The translations under genes and the position numbers were made by a program. Shown piece by piece: positions 34,561 through 46,231 of a stretch of 64,000 nt of DNA. The notes under the pieces were generated by a model. The model was given only the letters and a program-made list of their open reading frames with translations, was not told where the DNA came from and made no database searches. The stretch's first letter is position 1. Each line of letters opens with the position of its first letter. The stretch covers positions 965,501 to 1,029,500 of the forward strand of contig CAXIWW010000817.1 of assembly GCA_964036315.1 (NCBI GenBank), written 5' to 3'. The DNA is from Acanthosepion esculentum (Eukaryota > Mollusca > Cephalopoda > Sepiida > Sepiidae).

Positions 34561-37500
34561 CGCAGACGATCCCGAGTCCTAGAAAGTCCCATACAGACGA
34601 CCCCCCACCCAGGAGACAATCCCAGAAAGTAACACGCAGACGAGCCCCACCCATGAGACAGTCCATGAAAGTCCCACGGAGACGACCCACAGTCCCAGAA
34701 ATTCCCACGCAGACGCCCCCCACCAAGGAGACAAACCCAGAAATTCCCACGAAGACGACCCCTAGTTACAGAATATCCCACGCAGACGACCCCCACCCCG
34801 GAGACAGTCCCAGAAAGTCCCACGCAGACGGACCCCCACCCAGGAGTCAGTACCAGAAAGACCCACGCAGACGACCCACTGTCTCAGAAAGTCCCAATCA
34901 GACGACTCCCCACCCAGGAGACAGTCCCAGAACGTCCGACGCAGACTACCCCCCACCCAGGAGACAGTCCCAGAAAGTCCCACGCAGACGAGCTCAGTCC
35001 CAGAAAGTCCCACGCAGACGACCCCCACCCAGGAGACAGTCCCAGAAACTACCACGCAGACGACACCCAGTCCCTGAAAGTCCAACGCAGACGAATCCCC
35101 AACAGAGAGACAGTCCCAGAAAGACCCACGCAGACGACCCCAGTCCCAGAAAGTCCCACGCAGACGAGCCCAGTCCCAGAAAGTCCCAGGCAGACGACCC
35201 CCACACAGGAGACAGTCACAGAAACTCCCACGCAGACGACACCCAGTCTCAGAAAGTCCCAGGCAGACGACTCCCCACCCAGGAGACAGACCCAGAAAGT
35301 CCCACGCAGACGATCCCCCACCCAGGAGAGAGTCCAAAAAAGTCCCACGCAGACAACCCCGAGTCCTAGAAAGTCCCACGCAGACGAGCCCAGTCCCAGA
35401 AAGTCCCAGGCAGACGAGCCCAGTCCCAGAAAGTCCCAGGCAGACGAGCCCAGTCCCAGAAAGTCCCACGCAGACGAGCCCAGTCCCAGAAAGTCCCAGG
35501 CAGACGACCCCCACACAGGAGACAGTCACAGAAACTCCCACGCAGACGACCCCCAGTCCTAAAAAGTCTCACGCAGAGGACCCCCAACCCAGGAGACAGT
35601 CCAATAAAGTTCAAAACAGACGATCCCCCACCCAGGAGACAGTCCCAGAAAGTCCGACGCAGACGACCCCCAGTCATAGAAAGTCCCACGCAGACGAACC
35701 CCCACCCAGGAGACAGTCCCAGAATGTCCGACGCAGACGACACCCAGTCCCAGAAAGTCCCACGCAGACGGCCCCCACCCAGGAGACAGACCCAGAAGGT
35801 CCCACGCAGACGACCCCCAGTCCAAGAAAGTCCGACGCAGACGACCCACAGTCATAGAAAGTCCCACGCAGACGACCCTCAGTCCCAGAACGTCGCACGT
35901 AGACGACCCCCCACCCAGGAGACAGTCCCATAAAGTCCAACGCAGACGACCCCCAGTCCCGGAAAGTCCCACGCAGACGAACCCCAGTCCCACCATGTCC
36001 CAAGCAAACGACCCCCCGACCCAGGAGACAGTCCCAGAAAGTCCGACGCAGACGACCCCCAGCCATAGAAAGTCCGACGCAGACGAACCTCAGTCCCAGA
36101 AAGTACCACGCAGACGACCCCCCAGTCAGGAATCAGTCCCAGAAAGTCCCACGCAGACGACCCATCCAGTCAGGAATCAGTCCCAGAACATCCCAAACAG
36201 ACGACCACCCACACACGAGACCAGAAAGTCCCAATGAGACGACCCCCAGTCAGAGAAAGTCCCACACAGACGACCCCCAATCCCAGAAAGTCCCACATAG
36301 ACGACCCCCAGTCCCAAAAAGTCCCACGCAGACGACCCCAACCCAAGAGACAGTCCAAGAAAGTCCCAAACATACGACCCACCACCCAGGAGACAGTCCC
36401 AGAAAGTCCGACGCAGACGACCCCCAGTCCCAGAATGTCCCACGTAGACGACCCCCCACCCAGGAGACAGTCCCAGCACGTCCCACGCAGACGACCCCCA
36501 GTCCCAGAAAGTCCCGCGCAGACGACCCACCCAGGAGACAGTCACAGAAAGTCCCATGCAGATGACCCCCAGTCACAGAAAGTCCCGCGCAGACGACCCC
36601 CCCAGGAGACAGTCCCAGAAAGTCCCACGCAGACGACACCCATCCAGGAAACAGTCCAAGAAAGTCTCACGGAGAAGACCACCAGTCCCAGAAAGTCCCA
36701 CGCAGACGACCCCACACCCAGGAGACAGTCCCAGAAAGTCCCACGCAGACGACCGCCAGTCCAAGAAAGTCCCACACAGACGACCCCCAATCCCAGAAAG
36801 TCCCACGCAGACGACCCCCAGTCCCAGAAACTCCCACGCAGACAACCCCCAGTCCCAGAAAGTCCCACGCAGACGAACCCCCAGTCAGGAATCAGTCCAG
36901 AAAGTCCCGCGCAGACGAAACCCCAGTCCCAGAAAAGTCCCACGCAGACGACCCTCTTTCCCAGAAAGTCCCACGCAGACGACACCCCACCCAGGAGACT
37001 CCCAGAAAGTCCCACGCAGACGACCACCCCAGTCCCAGAATATCCCACGCAGACGACCCCCCACCCAGGAGACAGTCCCACAAAGTCCACGCAGACGACC
37101 CCCAGTACAAGTAAGTCCCACACAGATGACCCCCAGTCCCAGATAGTCCCACGCCGACGACCCCAACCAGGAGACTGTCCAAGAATGTCCCAAACATTCG
37201 ACACCCCACCCAGGAGACAGTCCCAGAAAGTCCCAAACAGACGACCCCAACCTAGGAGACTGTCCCAGAAAGTCCCACGCAGACGAACCCCAGTCCCAGA
37301 AAGTCCCACGCAGACGACACCCCACCCCGGAGACAGTTCCAGAAAGTCTCACGGAGACGACCCCAGTCCCAGAAAGTCCCACGCAGACGACCCCACACCC
37401 AGGAGACAGTCCCAGAACGTCCCAATCAGACGACCCCCCACCCAGGAGACAGTCCCAGAAAGTCCCACGCAGACGACCGCCAGTCCAAGAAACTCCCACA

Positions 37501-40500
37501 CAGACGACCCCCAATCCCATAAAGTCCCACGCAGACGACCCCCAGTCCCAGAAAGTCCCACGCAGACGAACCCCAACCCAGGAGACAGTCCAAGAAAGTC
37601 CCAAACAGACGATCCCCCACCCAGGAGACAGTCCCAGAAAGTCCGACGCAGACGACCCCCAGTCGTAGAAAGTCCGACGCAGACGACCCCCAGTCAAAGA
37701 ATGTCCCACGTAGACGATCCCCCACCCAGGAGACTGTCCCAGAAAGTCCCACGCAGACGACCCCCAGTCATAGATAGTCCCAGGCAGACGAACCCCAGTC
37801 CCAGAAAGTCCCACGCAGACGAGCCCCACCCAGGAGAGAGTCCCAGAAAGTCCCACGCAGACGCACCCAGTCCAAGAAAGTCCCACGCAGACGACCCCCC
37901 ACCAAGGAGACAGTCCCAGAAAGTCCCAAACAGTCGACCCCAACTCAGGAGACTGTCCCAGAAAGTCCAACGCAGACGACCCCCAGTCCCAGAAAGTCCC
38001 ACGCAGACAACCCCCAGTTCCAGAAAGCCCCACGCAGACGACCCCCCAGTCCCAGAAAGTCCCAGGCAGATGACCCCCATTCCCAGAAAGTCCCACATAG
38101 ACGACCCCCAGTCAGGAATCAGTCCCAGAAAGTCCATGCAGACGACCCCCAGTACAAGAAAGTCCCACGCAGATGACCCCCAGTCCCAGAATATACAACG
38201 CCGACGACCCCAACCAGGAGACTGTCCCAGAAAGTCCCAAACAGTCGACACCCCACCCAGGAGACAGTCCCAGAAAGTCCCACACAGACGACCCCCAGTC
38301 CCAGAAAGTCCCACGCAGACGACCCCCAGTCCCAGAAAGTCCCACGCAGACGACCCCCAAACCAGGAGACAGTCCAAGAAAGTCCCAAACAGACGATCCC
38401 CCACCCAGGAGACAGTCCCAGAAAGTCCGACGCAGACGACCCACAGTCATAGAAAGTCCCACGCAGACGACCCTCAGACCCAGAACGTCGCACGTAGACG
38501 ACCCCCCACCCAGGAGACAGTCCCATAAAGTCCAACGCAGACGACCCCCAGTCCCGGAAAGTCCCACGCAGACGAACCCCAGTCCCACCATGTCCCAAGC
38601 AAACGACCGCCCGACCCAGGAGACAGTCCCAGAAAGTCCGACGCAGACGACCCCCAGCCATAGAAAGTCCGACGCAGACGACCCTCAGTCCCAGAAAGTA
38701 CCACGCAGACGACCCCCAGTCAGGAATCAGTCCCAGAAAGTCCCACGCAGACGACCCATCCAGTCAGGAATCAGTCCCAGAACGTCCCAAACAGACGACC
38801 ACCCACACACGAGACAGTCCCAGAAAGTCCCAAAAAGACGACCCCCAGTCAGAGAAAGTCCCACACAGACGACCCCCAATCCCAGAAAGTCCCACGCAGA
38901 CGACCCCCAGTCCCAAAAAGTCCCACGCAGACGACCCCCAACCCAGGAGACAGTCCCAGAAAGTCCCAAACAGACGACCCCAACCTAGGAGACTGTCCCA
39001 GAAAGTCCCACGCAGACGAACCCCAGTCCCAGAAAGTCCCACGCAGACGACACCCCACCCAGGAGACAGTCCCAGAAAGTCCCACGCAGACGACGCCCAT
39101 CCAGGAGACAGTTCCAGAAAGTCTCACGGAGACGCCCCCAGTCCCAGAACGTCCCAGGCAGACGACCCCCAGTCCAAGAAAATCCCACGCAGACGACTCC
39201 CCACCCAGGAGACAGACCAAGAAAGTCCCAAACAGACGATCCCCCACCCAAGAGACAGTCCCAGAAAGTCCGGCGCAGACGACCCCCCACCCAGGAGACA
39301 GTCCCAGAAAGTCCCACGCAGACGACCGCCAGTCCAAGAAACTCCCACACAGACGACCCCCAATCCCAGAAAGTCCCACGCAGACCACCCCCAGACCCAA
39401 AAAGTCCCACGCAGACGACCCCCAACCCAGGAGACAGTCCAAGAAAGTCCCAAACATACGACCCACCACCCAGGAGACAGTCCCAGAAAGTCCGACGCAG
39501 ACGACCCCCAGTCCCAGAATGTACCACGTAGACGACCCCCCACCCAGGAGACAGTCCCAGCACGTCCCACGCAGACGACCCCCAGTCCCAGAAAGTCCCG
39601 CGCAGACGACCCACCCAGGAGACAGTCACAGAAAGTCCCATGCAGATGACCCCCAGTCACAGAAAGTCCCACGCAGACGACACCCATCCAGGAGACAGTC
39701 CAAGAAAGTCTCGCGGAGACGACCACCAGTCCCAGAAAGTCCCACGCAGACGACCCCACATCCAGGAGACAGTCCCAGAATGTCCCAAACAGACGACCCC
39801 CCACCCAGGAGACAGTCCCAGAAAGTCCCACGCAGACGAACGCCAGTCCAAGAAAGTCCCACACAGACGACCCCCAATCCAAGAAAGTCCCACGCAGACG
39901 ACCCCCAGTCCAAGAAAGTCCCACGCAGACGACCCCCAACCCAGGAGACAGTCCAAGAAAGTCCCAAACCGACGATACCCTACCCAGGAGACAGTCCCAG
40001 AAAGTCCGACGCAGACGACCCCCAGTCATAGAAAGGCCGACGCAGACGACCCCCAGTCCAAGAATGTCCAACGTAGACGACCCCCCACCCAGGAGACTGT
40101 CCCAGAAAGTCCCACGAAGACGACACCCAGTCATAGAATGTCCCACGCAGACGACCCCCAGTCCCAGAAAGTCCCACACGGACGCCCCCTTACCCAGGAG
40201 ACAGTCCCAGAAATTCCCACGCAGACGACCCCCAGTCCCAGAAAGTCCCACGCAGACGACCCCCCACTCAGGAGACAGTCCCAGAAAGTCCCAAACAGAC
40301 GACCCCAACCTAGGAGACTGTCCCAGAAAGTCCCACGCAGACGAACCCCAGTCCCAGAAAGTCCCACGCAGACGACCCCCAGTCCAAGAAAATCCCACGC
40401 AGACGACTCCCCACCCAGGAGACAGACCAAGAAAGTCCCAAACAGACGATCCCCCACCCAAGAGACAGTCCCAGAAAGTCCGGCGCAGACGACCCCAAGT

Positions 40501-41153
40501 CATAGAAAGTCCCACGCAGACGACCCCCAGTCCCAGAATGTCCCACGCAGACGACCCTCAGTCCAAGAATGTCCCACGCAGACGACCCCCCACCCAGGAG
40601 ACAGTCCCAGAAAATCCTACGCAGACCACCCCAGTCACAGAAAGTCCCACCCAGACGACCCCCAGTCCCAGAAAGTCCCACGCAGACGACTCCACCACCT
40701 AGAAGACAGTCATACAAAGTCCCACGCATACCACCCCCACCCAGGAGACAGTCCCAGAAAGACCCACGCAGACGACCCCCAGTCCCAGAAAGTCCCACGC
40801 AGACGACCCCCCAGACAGGAGACAGTCCCAGAAAGTCCCACGCAGACGGCCCCCAGTCCCAGAAAGACCCACGCAGACGACCCCCAGTCCCAGAAAGTCC
40901 CACGCAGACGACCCCCAGTCCCAGGAGACAGTCCAAGAAAGTCCTACGCAGACGACCCCACCACCCAGGAGACAGTCCCAGAAAGTCCCACGCAGACGAC
41001 CCCCAGTCCCAGAAAGTCCCACGCAGACGACCCCCAGTCCCAGAAAGTCCCACGCAGACGACCCCAGTCCCAGAAAAACCAAAGCAGACGACCCCCCACC
41101 CAGGAGACAGTCCCAGAAAGTCCCACGCAGACGACCCCAGTCCCAGAATGTCC
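34560..41153 (+). repeat. Satellite E, heterogeneous right part
   Basis: Monomers here differ more from one another (frequent GTCCGACGCAG, CATAGAAAGTC, AGTCAGGAATCAGTCC, CCCAAACAGACGA). The 2,708-bp pattern is lost. Other long duplications replace it: about 35,680-36,230 matches 38,275-38,825 (offset 2,595, for example CCCACCATGTCCCAAGC near 35,990 and 38,585), and about 36,230-36,640 matches 39,315-39,725 (offset 3,084). The array ends at GTCCC before satellite A resumes. Confidence 0.85.
35390..35508 (+). repeat. Satellite E homogenised 30-bp run
   Basis: Four successive 30-bp monomers with GACGAGCCCAGTCCCAG and AAAGTCCCAGGCA or CACGCA differ only at the GGCA/CGCA position. The uniform 30-bp length keeps one frame on each strand in register, giving a ten-residue peptide repeat on the reverse strand. 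It is a very local, recent slippage expansion. Confidence 0.85.
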
Positions 41154-41367
41154 CTAGTTGGCACTGTGGTGCTGTTTGCACTTTTGCTATCAGCTGTTGG
41201 CACTTTTGCTATCAGCTTTTGGCACATTTGCTATCAGCTGTTGGCACTTTTACTATCAGCTGTTGGTACTTTTGCTATCAGCTGTTGGCACTTTTGCTAT
41301 CAGCTGTTGGCACTTTTGCAATCAGCTGTTGGCACTTTTGCTATCAGCAGTTGGCACTTTTGCTATC

Positions 41368-41478
41368 AGTATTTTTATACTTTCATAGTGTTTTTTTTAG
41401 TGGGGGGTCACTATTTGCTCATAGCTGGGACCCTTTGTGATCAGAAGCCTTGCTGTCAGATGTAGTTTATAGTCATAC
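41368..41478 (+). repeat. Satellite A tail with a ~35-bp internal deletion
   Basis: In the first unit after the E array the text goes from GCTATCA directly to GTATTTTTATACTTTC. The usual ACTGGTGTTGTTCGCAAG and TTTTTATATAAACAT are missing. The rest of the tail is intact. It is the only tail in which I noticed this part missing. Confidence 0.85.
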
Positions 41479-42091
41479 CTTGAACTAGTTGGCACTGTGG
41501 TGCTGTTGGCACTTTTGCTATCAGCTTTTGGCACTTTTGCTTTCAGCTGTTGTCACTTTTGCTATCAGCTGTTGGCACTTTTGCTACAAGTTGTTGGCAC
41601 TTTTGCTATCTGCTGTTGGGATTTTGCTATCAGCTGTTGGCACTTTTGCTATCAGTGGTTGGCACTTTTGCTATCAGCTGTTGGCACTTTTGGTATCATC
41701 TGTTGACACTTTTGCTATCAGCTGTTGGCACTTTTGCTATCAGCTTTTGGCACTTTTGCTATCAGCAGTTGGCACTTTTGCTATCACCTGTTGGCACTTT
41801 TGCTATAAGCTGTTGGCACTTTTGCTATCAGCTGTCGTGCTGTTGGCACTTTTGCTATCAACTGGTGTTGTTCGCAAGTTTTTATATAAACATGTATTTT
41901 TATACTTTCATAGTGTTTTTTTTTTTAGTGGGGTCACTATTTGCTCATAGCTGGGACCCTTTGTGAACAGAAGACTTGCTGTCAGATGTAGTTTATAGTC
42001 ATACCTAGGACTAGTTGGCATTGTGGTGCTGTTGGCACTTTTGCTATCAGCTGTTGACACTTTTGCTATCAGCTGTTGGCACTTTTGCTAT

Positions 42092-42846
42092 CAGCTGTTT
42101 GCACTTTTGCTATCAGCTGTGGTGCTGTTGGCACTTTTGCTATCAGCTGTTGGAACTTATGCTATTAGCTGTTGGCACTTTTGCTATGAACTGATGTTGT
42201 TCGCAAGTTTTTATATAAACGTGTATTTTTATACTTTCATAGTGTTTTTTTTAGTGGGGGGTCACTATTTGCTCATAGCTGGGACCCTTTGTGATCAGAA
42301 GCCTTGCTGTCAGATGTAGTTTATAGTCATACCTTGAACTAGTTGGCACTGTGGTGCTGTTGACACTTTTGCTATCAGCTGTTGGCACTTTTGCCATCAG
42401 CTTTTGGCACTTTTGCTATCAGCTGTTGGCACTTTTGCTATAAGCTGTTGGCACTTTTGCTATCAGCTGTTGGCACTTTTGCTATCAGCTGTGGTGCTGT
42501 TGGCACATTTGCTATCAACTGGTGTTGTTCGCAAGTTTTTATATAAACATGTATATTTATACTTTCATTGTGTTTTTTTTTTAATGGGGGGTTACTATTT
42601 GCTCATAGCTGGGACCCTTTGTGATCAGAAGCCTTGCTGTCAGATGTAGTTTATAGTCATACCTAGGATTATTTGGCACTGTGGTGCTGTTGGCACTTTT
42701 GCTATCAGCTGTTGGCACTTTTGCTATCAGCTGTTGGCACTTTTGGTATAAGCTGTTGGTACTTTTGCTATCAGCTGTTGGCACTTTTGCTTTCAGCCGT
42801 GGTGCTGTTGGCACTTTTGCTATCAACTGGTGTTGTTCGCAAGTTT
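42092..42846 (+). repeat. Satellite A 1,534-bp-offset duplication, copy 1
   Basis: The segment matches 43626-44380 closely. Four consecutive tail ends (42004, 42332, 42662, 42969) are repeated at 43538, 43866, 44196 and 44503 with the same spacing. Shared variants include GGAACTTATGCTATTAGC, ATAAACGTGTATTTTTATAC, ACATGTATATTTATAC and GGTATAAGCTGTTGGTAC. Confidence 0.88.
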
Positions 42847-43625
42847 TTATATAAACATGTATTTTTATACTTTCATAGTGTTTTTTTTTTTAGTGGGGTC
42901 ACTATTTGCTCATAGCTGGGACCCTTTGTGAACAGAAGACTTGCTGTCAGATGTAGTTTATAGTCATACCTAGGACTAGTTGGCATTGTGGTGCTGTTGG
43001 CACTTTTGCTATCAGCTGTTGACACTTTTGCTATCAGCTGTTGGCACTTTTGCTATCAGCTGTTGGCACTTTTGCTATCAGCTGTCGTGCTGTTGGCACT
43101 TTTGCTATCAACTGGTGTTGTTCGCAAGTTTTTATATAAACATGTATTTTTATACTTTCATAGTGTTTTTTTTTTTAGTGGGGTCACTATTTGCTCATAG
43201 CTGGGACCCTTTGTGAACAGAAGACTTGCTGTCAGATGTAGTTTATAGTCATACCTAGGACTAGTTGGCATTGTGGTGCTGTTGGCACTTTTGCTATCAG
43301 CTGTTGACACTTTTGCTATCAGCTGTTGGCACTTTTGCTATCAGCTGTTGGCACTTTTGCTATCAGCTGTGGTGCAGTTTGCACTTTTGCTATCAACTTG
43401 TGTTGTTCGCAAGTTTTTATATAAACATGTATTTATATACATTCATAGTGTTTTTTTAGTGGGGGGGTCACTATTTGCTCATAGCTGGGACCCTTTGTGA
43501 TCAGAAGCCTTGCTGTCAGATGTAGTTTATAGTCATACCTAGGACTAGTTGGCACTGTGGTGCTGTTGGCACTTTTGCTATCAGCTGTTGGCACTTTTGC
43601 TATTAGCTGTTGGCACTTTTGCAAT

Positions 43626-44380
43626 CAGCTGTTTGCACTTTTGCTATCAGCTGTGGTGCTGTTGGCACTTTTGCTATCAGCTGTTGGAACTTATGCTATT
43701 AGCTGTTGGCACTTTTGCTATGAACTGATGTTGTTCGCAAGTTTTTATATAAACGTGTATTTTTATACTTTCATAGTGTTTTTTTTAGTGGGGGGTCACT
43801 ATTTGCTCATAGCTGGGACCCTTTGTGATCAGAAGCCTTGCTGTCAGATGTAGTTTATAGTCATACCTTGAACTAGTTGGCACTGTGGTGCTGTTGACAC
43901 TTTTGCTATCAGCTGTTGGCACTTTTGCCATCAGCTTTTGGCACTTTTGCTATCAGCTGTTGGCACTTTTGCTATAAGCTGTTGGCACTTTTGCTATCAG
44001 CTGTTGGCACTTTTGCTATCAGCTGTGGTGCTGTTGGCACATTTGCTATCAACTGGTGTTGTTCGCAAGTTTTTATATAAACATGTATATTTATACTTTC
44101 ATTGTGTTTTTTTTTTAATGGGGGGTTACTATTTGCTCATAGCTGGGACCCTTTGTGATCAGAAGCCTTGCTGTCAGATGTAGTTTATAGTCATACCTAG
44201 GATTATTTGGCACTGTGGTGCTGTTGGCACTTTTGCTATCAGCTGTTGGCACTTTTGCTATCAGCTGTTGGCACTTTTGGTATAAGCTGTTGGTACTTTT
44301 GCTATCAGCTGTTGGCACTTTTGCTTTCAGCCGTGGTGCTGTTGGCACTTTTGCTATCAACTGGTGTTGTTCGCAAGTTT
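43626..44380 (+). repeat. Satellite A 1,534-bp-offset duplication, copy 2
   Basis: Second copy of the block at 42092. It diverges on the right where this copy has TTTTTTTATAAACATG instead of TTTTTATATAAACATG. Confidence 0.88.
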
Positions 44381-46033
44381 TTTTATAAACATGTATTTTT
44401 ATACATTCATAGTGTTTTTTTTTAGTGGGGGGTCACTATTTGCTCATAGCTGGGACCCTGTGTGTTCAGAAGCCTTGCTGTCAGATGTAGTTTATAGTCA
44501 TACCTAGGACTAGTTGGCAATGTGGTGCTGTTGGCACTTTTGCTATCAGCTGTTGGCACTTTTGCTATCAGCTGTTGGCACTTTTGCTATCAGCTGTTGG
44601 CACTTTTGCTATCAGCTGTTGGCACTTTTGCTATCAACTGGTGTTCTTCGCAAGTTTTTATATAAACATGTATTTTTATACTTTCATAGTGTTTTTTTTC
44701 TTAGTGGGGGTCACTATTTGCTCATAGCTGGGACCCTTTGTGATCAGAAGACTTGCTGTCAAATGTAGTTTTTAGTCATACCTAGGACTAGTTGGCACTG
44801 TGGTGCTGTTGGCACTTTTGCTATCAGCATTTGGCACTTTTGCTTTCAGCTGTTGTCACTTTTGATATCAGCTGTTGGCACTTTTGCTATAAGTTGTTGG
44901 CACTTTTGCTATCACCTGTTGGCACTTTTGCTATAAGCTGTTGGCACTTTTGCTATCAGCTGTGGTGCTGTTGGCACTTTTGCTATCAACTGGTGTTGTT
45001 CGCAAGTTTTTATATAAACATGTATTTTTATACTTTCATAGTGTTTTTTTTTTAGTGGGGGTCAATATTTGCTCATAGCTGGGACCCTTTGTGATCAGAA
45101 GACTTGCTGTCAGATGTCGTTTATAGTCATACCTAGGAATAGTTGGCACTGTGGTGCTGTTGGCACTTTTGCTATCAGCTTTTGGCACTTTTGCTATCAG
45201 CTGTTGTCACTTTTGCTATCAGCTGTTGGCACTTTTGCTCTCAGTTGTTGGCACTTTTGCTATAAGCTTTTGGCACTTTTGGTATCAGCTGTTGGCACTT
45301 TTGCTATCAGCTGTTAGCACTTTTTCAATCAGCTGTTGGCACTTGTGCTATCAGCTGTTGGCATTTTTGCTATCAGCTGTTGGCACCTTTGGAATAATCT
45401 GTTGGCACATTTGCTATCAGCTGTTGGCACATTTGCTATCAGCTGTTGGCACTTTTGCTATCTGCTTTCGGCACTTTTGGTATCAGCTGTTGGCACTTTT
45501 GCTATCAGCTGTTGGCACTTTAGCTATCAGCTGTTGGCACTTTTGCTATCAGCTGTTGGCACTTTTTCTATCAGCTATTGGCACATTTGCTATCAGCTGT
45601 TGGCACTTTTGCTATCAGCTGTTGGCCTTTTGCTGTCAGCTGTTGGCACTTTTGCTATCAGCTGTTGGCACTTTTGGTATCATCTGTTGGCACTTTTGCT
45701 ATCAGCTGTGGTGCTGTTCGCACTTTTGCTATCAACTGGTGTTGTTCGCATGTTTTTATATAAACATGTATTTTATACTTTCATAGTGTTTTTTTTTAGT
45801 GGGGGGTCACTATTTGCTCATAGCTGGGACCGTTTGTGATCAGAAGCCTTGCTGTCAGTTGTAGTTTATAATCATACCTAGGACTAGTTGGCAATGTGGT
45901 TCTGTTGGCACTTTTGCTATCAGCTGTTGGCACTTTTGCTATCAGCTGTTTGCACTTTTGCTGTAAGCTGTTGTCACTTTTGCTATCAGCTGTTGGCACT
46001 TTTGGTATCATCTGTTGGCACATTTGCTCTCGG

Positions 46034-46231
46034 CTTTTGGCACTTTTGGTATCATCTGTTTGCACTTTTGCTATCAGCTGTTGGCACATTTGCTATCAGC
46101 TTTTGGCACTTTTGGTATCATCTGTTTGCACTTTTGCTATCAGCTGTTGGCACATTTGCTATCAGCTTTTGGCACTTTTGGTATCATCTGTTTGCACTTT
46201 TGCTATCAGCTGTTGGCACGTTTGCTATCAG
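46034..46231 (+). repeat. Satellite A 66-bp trimer repeated three times
   Basis: Three 22-mers with distinct variants (CTTTTGGCACTTTTGGTATC, ATCTGTTTGCACTTTTGC, GTTGGCACATTTGC) form a 66-bp unit that starts at 46034, 46100 and 46166 with almost no change. It is a higher-order repeat one level below the 22-mer/tail unit. Confidence 0.88.

Larger units (their letters stand above)
15901..41153 (+). repeat. Satellite E (30/31- and 42/43-bp monomers), 25 kb
   Basis: This is the largest array in the window. The basic monomer has the landmarks AGTCCCAGAAAGTCCCACGC and AGACGACCCCC (31 bp). A longer form adds CACCCAGGAGAC (43 bp). One-base changes in the C-run give 30- and 42-bp forms. I estimate several hundred monomers. 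The forward strand is about 65% G+C with only two T per monomer (5-6% T), so stop codons are rare forward, and the complementary A-poverty makes them rare in reverse too. This explains open frames up to 764 codons forward (36234-38528) and 527 codons reverse (23769-25352). Different frames give unrelated low-complexity peptides, so I call none of them a gene. The left two thirds are built of near-identical kilobase blocks; the right third (from about 34,560) is more varied. The satellite C to E junction lies at 15,899-15,904. Confidence 0.96.

Noticed and set aside
36234..38528. 764-codon forward open frame in satellite E (and 741 codons at 31409-33634, 612 at 22274-24112)
   Set aside because: The frame is open because the strand has almost no T. 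Other forward and reverse frames over the same bases are also open, the peptide is a low-complexity Pro/Arg/Ser/Thr repeat that rotates through frames, and no domain, start context or intron structure supports a gene.
15901..41153. CRISPR-like array (about 30-bp units)
   Set aside because: There are no unique spacers of constant length between identical repeats, no leader and no cas genes. Monomers are directly contiguous with degenerate variants.
3053..41160. Cloning artefact at a SpeI-type site (ACTAGT) as explanation for the insertion
   Set aside because: The right junction could be read as a CTAG ligation, but the left junction (AGGATCG) has no CTAG overhang, so a simple restriction-ligation chimaera does not fit. 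Misassembly is still possible.
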